Source: Amorphochlora amoebiformis
Taxonomy: Eukaryota; Cercozoa; Chlorarachniophyceae
DNA: 64,000 nt
Direction of reading: 5' to 3'
Assembly: GCA_054601695.1 (NCBI GenBank)
Contig: BAAHQB010000054.1
Coordinates: 806,001-870,000, forward strand
In this document: piece after piece, positions 1 through 64,000 of the stretch
Layout of the letters: every line of letters begins with the position of its first letter
How positions within the stretch are numbered: the first letter of the stretch is position 1
Made by a program: the position numbers and the translations under genes
The notes under the pieces: generated by a model
Told to the model about the DNA's origin: nothing
The model's database searches: none
The model's input: only the letters and a program-made list of their open reading frames with translations

Positions 1-860
1 CGACTAAGATTCGTCTAAAACAGAAAATTGTGATTACATTATAACAACTTCTCTAGTTTCTATGTGTCGACCACGGGTCACAATCTACCAAATCTAGCTC
101 AGGACAATACAATTGTTAATAATTTTTAACGATGACTTCTGAGGCCGGCTCAGCACACATATTAGCGCATGAAATGAAATTTAAAGACAACAGGTGTAAT
201 TCCGTTCAACCTAAACTCTTGCGCGAAGGTTCCGTACAGTGTAGTGGGCACACGTTGCCCCGTCCGTGCCCGTCTCTCAAGTTTAGTCTCAACGTCACCC
301 CACCAAGATCACAATGTGTGACACGGCCCGTGATCACGCCGTTTTGACACGTGTCATTTTTCCTAAAATTTGCAATTTCAGCTTTGATGGGCTTCTACGA
401 CTCCGTTCTTCGCCACCCTCCCACGCAATATTCCACCTCATCTTCACGTCGAGAAGTATGATCATCTTGAAAACCGTTTGGATTTTCGAGATGAACGGGA
501 ATTTATGTTTTCCCACTAAATCTTCACCCTTCCATCTCTTCTCCAAGATGGCAAGACCGTTGAAGACCCCCGGTATGGAATCCTTCAACATAATCTTGAT
601 TAACCCTCTTTATTTGTCATAGTAAACGATTAGAACTTATTAGATACATTTTCAGGCAAATTCGATTAATTATAATGCAAGATAAAAGCTGTCTTTATCC
701 CTCCATAGAACCTAGAAAAATCTAGTTCTACCCAGAATCTCCCCCGAGGCTCCTGCGTGCCTCTCCTCCTCCCTCTCCCCGGAGCCTCAGCTTGCACCTT
801 CTTGTGCTCTCCTCTCCCATTTCCGCCGAGAAAGGTTTTTGGCGCGTTTCAGGTGTGAGA
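1..860. other. Upstream region of the DENN gene
   Basis: Ordinary complex sequence without (TA)n. It holds a possible minus-strand ORF (334-591, listed separately) and, on the plus strand, a CT-rich stretch (about 745-835) followed by a TTTCAG just upstream of the ATG at 861. That arrangement looks like either a 5' UTR intron acceptor or a promoter-proximal leader. I see no plus-strand exon that I can support before 861, so the DENN gene may start here or may have an untranslated first exon in this stretch. Confidence 0.4.
334..591 (-). CDS. Possible exon or small ORF, unrecognised
   Basis: An 85-codon frame opens with a true ATG (591-589) and ends at a TGA. It is rich in Lys/Arg and hydrophobic residues and, unlike most long frames in this window, contains no microsatellite-derived Ile/Tyr repeats. 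I recognise no domain. It would be divergent from the DENN gene starting at 861, the same head-to-head spacing seen twice elsewhere in the window. It could equally be chance coding potential in a promoter region. Real status is uncertain. Confidence 0.22.
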   Translation of the reverse strand: MLKDSIPGVFNGLAILEKRWKGEDLVGKHKFPFISKIQTVFKMIILLDVKMRWNIAWEGGEERSRRSPSKLKLQILGKMTRVKTA

Positions 861-46003
<45,143 letters not shown>

Positions 46004-46302
46004 TTCAGTCAATTAGACCCAATAGTAAGACCACCCTCACTAGATATAATCTAGATAATTCTCGGTCGACCGAAAGTGTCACATGAATGATGGTAATTTA
46101 CATGTATGACAACATACCACGAGACGCATACAGTGTAACAGTACTGTACGTAGTGTATCTAGATCTAACTATGGAAAATTGTATGACCGAGATAAATTAT
46201 AATTAACTTACTAGACTTAGTTTAGTTTGTATCTAAATCCAGAGTATATACTAGATATATTACATATAATATCTAGTATACGTATATCATGATATATATG
46301 TA

Positions 46303-46340
<38 letters not shown>

Positions 46341-46375
46341 ATATATATATATCTAGTATATATATATATATATCT

Positions 46376-46411
<36 letters not shown>

Positions 46412-46433
46412 AGATATATGTATGTATGTATCA

Positions 46434-46481
<48 letters not shown>

Positions 46482-46698
46482 CTATTGTAGATATCTAGAT
46501 ATGTGATATACAAATGGGCCATCATGATCAAGAGATAACTTTTTTGTTGCATGAACGTGGGCAGCCTACCGTGATCTAGACATATGCATTTCTAGACCTA
46601 GTAGATGAACTCCATCTAAGTAGGCGAAGCCCGATAATCTTTTCCACTTTCTAAAACAAGATACCCCTCCAAAAAACACAATACAGGTGACAACCACA
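46004..46698. other. Tail-to-tail spacer, CTAG-rich
   Basis: Between the DENN stop and the Alba stop on the opposite strand. I count 13 CTAG tetramers from about 46040 to 46605, many as TCTAGA or ATCTAGAT, together with (TA)n at 46300-46480. It must hold both 3' UTR ends. A canonical AATAAA is not evident. Confidence 0.6.
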
Positions 46699-47936
46699 TT
46701 ATGCTTCATTCAGGCCCGTTTGCCCTCCAGGTGCCCCTCCATCTTCACCCCCGGCAGGTGTCCCGTCGTTATCCGAGAATTTCCGCGGTGCTCCTCTCCT
46801 ACTGCGCCGTCCACGACGCCTACCCCTCCTTCCACCACGCCTGCCTCTACCCCGTCTCGGCTGGACGTCCGATGAGCTTGGCTTGCCCTCTCCAGCCTTG
46901 CCCCCTTCAGAGGGCGCACCTTCGGCCTTACCCTCCTCCCCAGGTAGGTTACTGCTATCCCCCCCGTCTCTGTTGCCGGATCGCCCACCGCGCCGACCCC
47001 TACCACGTCCGCGCCGACCCCTACGACCGCGACGCCTGCCCCGACCACGACCCCGCTTTGTAGGCTCAGATATCTCCTTGCCCGGCTCGCCTGGGGGAGC
47101 TTCCTCGCCCCCTATTTCTAGATTGCAACATGTAGCTGTTAGGATTTATTTCATAAGACGAGTTAAGGTTGGAAAGGTACCAGTCTGCTCTCCTTCTTTA
47201 CGGACCTCGGCGCCTTGCTCCTTGCCCCGACCACCGCCTCGGCGGCGTCCCCGACCCCGTCCACGACCATTCCGTCGCCTATTACCTCTATTGGCAGGTT
47301 TTTTTTCCTCGGGCATCTCCTTGACCTCCTCGGGGGGCTGATATCTGTGAGAGATTTGCATCGCATCATTAACTGGTCAAGATTCTATTTTGTAAAACGA
47401 GTGCGTACCCAACGTCAGTTGTATCCAAAGGGTCCTTCGAAAGCGTTATTTCGATAGATGGTACTCGACGCTTGACAACCACCCTGAGTAGATAAAATTG
47501 CTCTTGAGCCAAATAAACAAGATGGATAAAAATCTGTGCCTCACACGTGCAGATTTTTTCTCTCGCTAATTTGTGGATTTTACGTTCGAAGGCCTTCGAC
47601 CAGCGGCTCGTACACGTCTGTGATCTCAGATGAGCTAAGACTAGTAATCTGATGCAGTCCGGGCACCAAACGCTTGACGACCTCGGCGACGATCACCGTC
47701 GCATTGATCGCTTGTCCCATGGCGCGGAACCGAATAGACCGCAAAGGTTTCCCCTCAACCTTTTCCTCCTCCTTGGATTCTTCTCCTTCGCCAATGGTTT
47801 TCTTGTAATGGCCCAGTTTCTTGAGGGCATAATTGACGTAGTGACGGCTCTGGCGCCCCTGCGCGGTGAGACGGATCTCATCATCTTTTATCTCGATCTC
47901 GGGCTTCTTAGTCTCAACTCTGCGGTATTGGTCCAT
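46699..47936 (-). CDS. Alba-domain protein with RGG/RGR-rich tail
   Basis: Four exons on the minus strand: 47936-47584, 47483-47409, 47344-47181 and 47117-46699 (stop TAA 46701-46699), giving 336 residues. Residues 1-150 are an Alba fold of the Rpp25-like kind seen in plants and apicomplexans: EIRLTAQGRQSRHYVNYAL, then AMGQAINATVIVAEVVKRL and VPGLHQITSL, then TDVYEPLVEGL, VPSIEITLSKDPLD and DVGYQPPEE, each split correctly by the introns. Residues from about 165 on form two Arg/Gly clusters (RGRGRGRRRGGGRG and similar) separated by acidic Glu/Gly/Ser stretches, a typical RNA-binding tail. Such proteins bind RNA and DNA and act in mRNA storage, translation control or chromatin. The introns are only 63-100 nt and free of (TA)n, unlike the neighbours. 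The upstream in-frame extension to 48071 is taken as 5' UTR because the conserved MDxYxRV start is at 47936. Confidence 0.92.
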
Positions 47937-48271
47937 CGTTTTTGTTCTTATGTTGTGATTGGGTGATCCGGGGGACGTTTCTCGTGCTTTGTTGAGGTTT
48001 GATACAAACGCGGAGGTTGCGAAATGCAACAAGCTGCTCCGAGATCGAGCCGACAATTTAAAAAGGGACACGAAACATTCTACAATTCATCGGCAATGGC
48101 GGCTCCCACCTTGTATTGACCCAACAAATGAGATGAGGCGCCTCGCAATACTTCACACACCCAGCCCATTCCCCCTTTCAGAGTCTCCCATCTGTCCTTC
48201 CGTCGTGTCCTAATTATTTGTTTTCCATCTTACTTCTTCGTGTTCGGGGGTAGGTATGGAATGGCAAAGTC
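47937..48271. promoter_or_regulatory. Shared divergent promoter, Alba and 48.3-kb gene
   Basis: 335 bases between two divergent start codons. They must hold the 5' UTRs and start regions of both genes. The sequence is complex and contains no microsatellite. No TATA box or other named element is evident to me. Confidence 0.45.
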
Positions 48272-48793
48272 ATGGACTCGCAACGGGCTGGCAAATACCG
48301 GAACAATATTAGCCGACGTACGGAATCCACTCCTCAATCCTCTCCATCTCTCTTCTTTTCTCCCCTTCTCACTCTCGTTCTCCTTCTGTCTCCCACTTAT
48401 TTCTCTTGGCCTGTGCTCATTCTATTCATCATTCTGCCTCAAAAAATCTCTCCCCAACCCACCATGCCAAATTTCTAGGCCCCAACTTTACGGGCAAATT
48501 ACCTGCAAAGGCGAAAATTTTATCAGAAAGAACAATAATAGTTGGTATTCCACACTCGTTTGTCTTCCGCATTTTCAGGCTGAAAAAGTGACCGAAGAAA
48601 TAAATATTAGGGAGAGGGATACAGATTGGAAGATATGGACTGTATGTGGATTGAACTTATTGTTATGTTTGCGGGACTCAGGTAGAGGAACCTGAGAAGC
48701 CCAACAAGCTGATCAAGCCGTAAGGACACCCCAAAATATGATGTCCATATAGAAATGTTGTTTATGTTCGATGAATTCTTTCTACTCATATTA

Positions 48794-48889
<96 letters not shown>

Positions 48890-48912
48890 TATATATACAT
48901 ATATATTATAAT

Positions 48913-48957
<45 letters not shown>

Positions 48958-49018
48958 ATATATAATTTATATATATATATACATACATATATATATATAT
49001 ACATACATATATATTATA

Positions 49019-49050
<32 letters not shown>

Positions 49051-49390
49051 CATTATATATAAATATATATATATATATTATATATATATATATATAATAT
49101 ATATATATATAATATATATATATATATATACATATATATAATATATATATATATATTATATATAAATACATATATATATATAATAGAGGTATATTATATA
49201 TTATATACACATATATACATATATTTGTATTTATATACACATATACACACATGCACATACACACACACACATGTACATATAGATATGTATGCATGTATTT
49301 ACAATACAAATATTTCATCACATCACTCATTTACACCATGCATGCACACATCATCACACACACACACATACATATATACATATATATATG

Positions 49391-49467
<77 letters not shown>

Positions 49468-49475
49468 GTATATAT

Positions 49476-49506
<31 letters not shown>

Positions 49507-49614
49507 GTGTGGGTACACAATAGGCTACCCCATAGTGAAACCACACTTGAGAAGACATGTCCAATCTCGTTGCTAGACAACAAAGGTATTCACTCACATA
49601 CACTCTATTATAAT

Positions 49615-49671
<57 letters not shown>

Positions 49672-49783
49672 ATATATGTGTTGGAATAGATGTATACATA
49701 CATATGTATAATGCAAATATATATTATACGTTTGTGTGCACATCTGCACATATCTATTTTACGGTTATGTGCACTTTATACAT

Positions 49784-49838
<55 letters not shown>

Positions 49839-50809
49839 TTACATATATAATATTATATATGTATATAATATATATATATATATATATATAATATATATAT
49901 ATATATTATTTATGAAAATATATGCATTTCATCCAGCCAAAGAGAAAAAGCTAGACATGATTTTCGAAAAGGCAAGCCCCAACCTAATCCCAAGCCTAAC
50001 CCTAACTCAATTCCCACCTTAGTACCAGCCCTATTCCTAGACCAAATAGCGAATGCCTAACCCTTTTCTACGTATTCTATGCACCCTGACTAGGAGTAAC
50101 CCTAGCCTCAACCCTTCCGTAGCTCTAGCCCCAACCCTAGAGATCCGTATAATCCTCGTCCTAAAGCGAAATTCAAACCAAAGCCTAACCCTAACCAACC
50201 CAACCCTAATCCTAACCCAATCCATAACCAACCCAAATTCAAGTGCTAAGCTTACCAACCATAGAAGTCCAGCCCTAGCTCTAACCAACGAGACTTTACA
50301 TCCTTCGACCTGACCCTAGCCCTAGCCCCAATCGTAACTCTTAACTTCCCAACCTCATTATAGCACTAACGCCCCCAGCTAAGTACACAGCCAGAAGAAA
50401 ATTTATAACTTGCTGCGATCCAAGCCCTAATCCTAATCTAAAAATAGCATTTGCCAACCCTATCCATTATTCTACCCTAATGCTAACCCTAATCCAAACC
50501 TCAGTATAAGGCGGGCGATGCGAAGAGCGAGCGATCTCCTCATGAGCTCCTTACTGAGCATATTAATCGTGCTAAGGTGATATATTGTCAGTACTATTCA
50601 ATCTGGTGTCTAAGCTTGTCGTCATTGTCAATAAAATTATTAGTTTTGTCATGTTTTCGTATGTCAGGTTGTTAAGCAATGGTATAAAGTACGGAGAGCA
50701 CATAGGATAAAACGATTTAGACCGAGGTACCGGTCAATTTATGTAGATTCGTGTGTGCTTAGTTCTTGTTGTTCAGTATGTAATATATATACATATTTAT
50801 ATGTATATG

Positions 50810-50853
<44 letters not shown>

Positions 50854-50886
50854 TAATGTGAATTTATATGTACACACACACACACA

Positions 50887-50925
<39 letters not shown>

Positions 50926-50972
50926 GTTATCTTAGGCAAAACTTGATGATGAGGTCTCGTGAAGCCCGATAA
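48272..50972 (+). CDS. Unrecognised small basic protein, nine exons
   Basis: Exons at 48272-48317, 48479-48540, 48579-48641, 48682-48719, 49524-49585, 49937-49971, 50505-50576, 50668-50726 and 50936-50972 join in phase to 157 codons plus stop (TAA 50970-50972). The start is ATG 48272 because the two neighbouring ATG frames do not continue into exon 2. The protein begins [15 protein letters not shown], has a middle charged helix ([20 protein letters not shown]) and ends in a very basic helix ([20 protein letters not shown], then [11 protein letters not shown]). I do not recognise the family. The size and basic tail would suit a ribosomal, mitoribosomal or splicing accessory protein, but that is a guess. 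The donor after exon 6 is GC (AAG|GCAAGC), and that intron is telomere-type repeat from end to end. Confidence 0.7.
49972..50504 (+). other. GC-AG intron filled with CCCTAA-type repeat
   Basis: The intron between exons 6 and 7 of the 157-residue gene begins GCAAGC directly after an in-phase AAG codon and ends CCTCAG. No GT near the exon end keeps the frame. The whole 533 bases are a mosaic of CCCTAA, CCCTAAC and related units on the sense strand, with no (TA)n. Confidence 0.6.
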
Positions 50973-51096
50973 CTTTGGCGTGAATTACCGTCACGGTACA
51001 TCAGAGCACTCTCTGGATTTTTGGGTTTGCAATCGGCCGCTTCTAAGCGTCTCTGTTTCATTACAATTTTATGATGATGATAATTATCTAGATAAA

Positions 51097-51132
<36 letters not shown>

Positions 51133-51540
51133 ATATGTGTTATATATTACATATACATGTATGTGTATATAAATGTAGATAATGATCTGATGAATACTTG
51201 TTTCGTCTAGTGTCTAGTATCTAGAGTATTTATATTCGTCAACATTGAAGTTAACTAGTACATTTAAGTACTAGTAGTACCATACTAGACCATAGTCTAG
51301 ATAGTACTAGTAGTAGTATGGTTATATATGACTAAAACTTTGGGTATAATTAATCAGAATTAGGCAGTGAAGTGGTTAAATGCATATGCTATCCGATGAT
51401 GCATCTAGCAAATTGACTCTACTGTCGTAATGATTATAAACAGCTCGTGAATTTCTTTTAGTCCTATTCATCCCCAGGAAAGCTCAAGATTCACGGGTGC
51501 CGTGTCGGGAAAGTTTCTTCATCCTAATATGCATATATTA

Positions 51541-51587
<47 letters not shown>

Positions 51588-51729
51588 ATATACATATAGA
51601 TATAGCAGGTATATATATAACATGTATATATATATATATATATATTTATAATATATATATATATATATATATATGATATTATATATATATACATATATAA
51701 TATATATATATATATATACAATATGAATG

Positions 51730-51772
<43 letters not shown>

Positions 51773-51824
51773 GTACACGTACGTCCATACACATTTGTAT
51801 ATTCCTACATAAATATTCCCGATT

Positions 51825-51869
<45 letters not shown>

Positions 51870-51931
51870 ACACGTACGTCCATACACATTTGTATATTCC
51901 TACATAAATATTCCCGATTTGTGTTTATATT

Positions 51932-51984
<53 letters not shown>

Positions 51985-52030
51985 CGTATGTGTGAGTGTG
52001 TGTATAATATAAATATAGTTTTAGTATATA

Positions 52031-52066
<36 letters not shown>

Positions 52067-52074
52067 CATACATT

Positions 52075-52141
<67 letters not shown>

Positions 52142-52161
52142 AATATATACAATACATACTA

Positions 52162-52220
<59 letters not shown>

Positions 52221-52291
52221 GTGAAAATATGTATGCATAAACGTGTAATACATATGTATATGTATATATACGTATGTATATGTATATAATA

Positions 52292-52327
<36 letters not shown>

Positions 52328-52574
52328 GTAAATATTAATGTATGTACATTAAATATCATGTGCATATACCTTAATCCTAATAAAAAACAATAATACATGT
52401 TTATATATTTAAACTAAACATCTAATCCTAGCTTTCACTAACCTATTCTTAAATCTCATTTTGTTGGTAATAAATCAAAAGATTTATAATGTATAAAATA
52501 TACTACTGAGAATAAAAATGTATAAATATCTATCGAGAACGAAAAAAAGTAAAAAAAATTTATCGAAGACGAAG
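50973..52574. other. Second tail-to-tail spacer, CTAG-rich, with tandem repeat
   Basis: Between the 157-residue gene and the M-domain gene. The complex part at 50973-51530 has 10 CTAG tetramers from about 51088 to 51410. The rest is (TA)n with a 57-base unit (TTTGTACACGTACGTCCATA onward) at 51770-51826 repeated at 51865-51921. A possible alternative last exon lies at 51484-51523. Confidence 0.6.
51484..51523 (-). CDS. Possible alternative last exon, M-domain gene
   Basis: Minus-strand exon after an ATTAG acceptor: one base completing a codon, then [12 protein letters not shown] and TGA (51486-51484). It fits the phase if exon 9 of the gene at 52,575-59,430 is cut at the internal GTCAGC donor (exon 52634-52597), giving a basic ending MPQKLKQK plus this peptide. 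The alternative is to read through exon 9 to the TAA at 52577-52575. Both endings are basic and plausible. Confidence 0.35.
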
Positions 52575-59430
<6,856 letters not shown>

Positions 59431-59698
59431 AAGCCGATAAGTTGCTTATTCCAAATAATTAATCGGTTTTATTGGAGATATGCAGATATCTCAATATGCT
59501 GTGACAAGCGTGACATCCTTACACGACATAGTACTGACAACCCAAAACGCACATTATGACAACTAATGGAGGTTTTCCCGCGTGCAGGTAGTGTTGACCT
59601 TCCCCCCCCTCCCCTTGTTACTTAAGATCACCATTCGTATGATTCGTGGATAATTGCCAAAGCCAACCCTCGCTGCGTCGAACTTTCTCTCAGTTTCA
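59431..59698. promoter_or_regulatory. Shared divergent promoter, M-domain gene and 59.7-kb gene
   Basis: 268 bases between divergent start codons, free of (TA)n. They include a run of cytosines on the plus strand (about 59601-59613) and CTCTCAGTTTCA directly before the plus-strand ATG. No known element is recognised. The spacing is close to that between the Alba gene and its divergent partner. Confidence 0.42.
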
Positions 59699-63817
<4,119 letters not shown>

Positions 63818-63922
63818 GTAACCAGACACATAAAATATCATACCTGAATATATATACACATATATATATATATATAATATATATATATATATAAAATATA
63901 TATATATCTATATGCATGTATG

Positions 63923-64000
<78 letters not shown>

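Noticed and set aside
46687-47341. Plus-strand Pro/Arg-rich frames opposite the Alba gene
   Set aside because: They are the reverse complement of the Arg/Gly-rich Alba tail. The minus-strand reading is supported by a conserved fold and by splice phases.

Overview
This is a nuclear window from a microbial eukaryote (protist) with many small exons. Nearly all recognisable coding sequence is in short exons (11 to 419 nt) separated by introns packed with (TA)n/(CA)n/(TATG)n microsatellite or with degenerate telomere-type CCCTAA repeat. The long Ile/Tyr-rich open frames are translations of (TA)n and are not genes. I rebuilt five genes by hand from splice signals (GT/AG), intact codon phase across junctions and protein family motifs. 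Lineage is uncertain. An Alba protein with a long RGG/RGR tail and a DENN-domain protein would fit an alveolate, perhaps apicomplexan-like, but plants and stramenopiles also have such proteins.

Layout. (1) 1-860: upstream region with one possible minus-strand ORF at 334-591. (2) 861-46,003, plus strand: one very large gene of about 65 exons for a roughly 1,386-residue DENN-domain (Rab GEF type) protein. The uDENN module is split by an insertion of about 350 residues carrying an SH3-like stretch. cDENN, dDENN and a charged C-terminal region with coiled-coil character follow. (3) 46,004-46,698: CTAG-rich tail-to-tail spacer. (4) 46,699-47,936, minus: a compact four-exon Alba-RGG gene with short introns and no microsatellite. 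(5) 48,272-50,972, plus: nine-exon gene for an unrecognised basic protein of 157 residues, divergent from Alba. (6) 50,973-52,574: a second CTAG-rich spacer, with a possible alternative last exon of the next gene. (7) 52,575-59,430, minus: nine-exon gene for a 221-residue protein that looks like a free-standing SRP54 M domain behind a mitochondrial-type presequence, with no GTPase domain. (8) 59,699 to the window end, plus: the first exons of an unrecognised basic protein, divergent from gene 7.

Intron content is the most unusual part. There are two intron fillers. One is (TA)n-type microsatellite. The other is CCCTAA-type repeat, which in several introns runs from donor to acceptor with the C-rich strand always the sense strand on the acceptor side, so that it supplies CTAAC branch-site-like motifs. 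Several introns also hold decayed partial copies of the neighbouring exon, usually with its splice acceptor, flanked by (TA)n. A 0.45-kb exon-bearing block recurs 26 kb downstream with its exon broken. A degenerate SINE-like family occurs at four places. No rRNA, CRISPR, bacterial-type operon or viral gene is visible.
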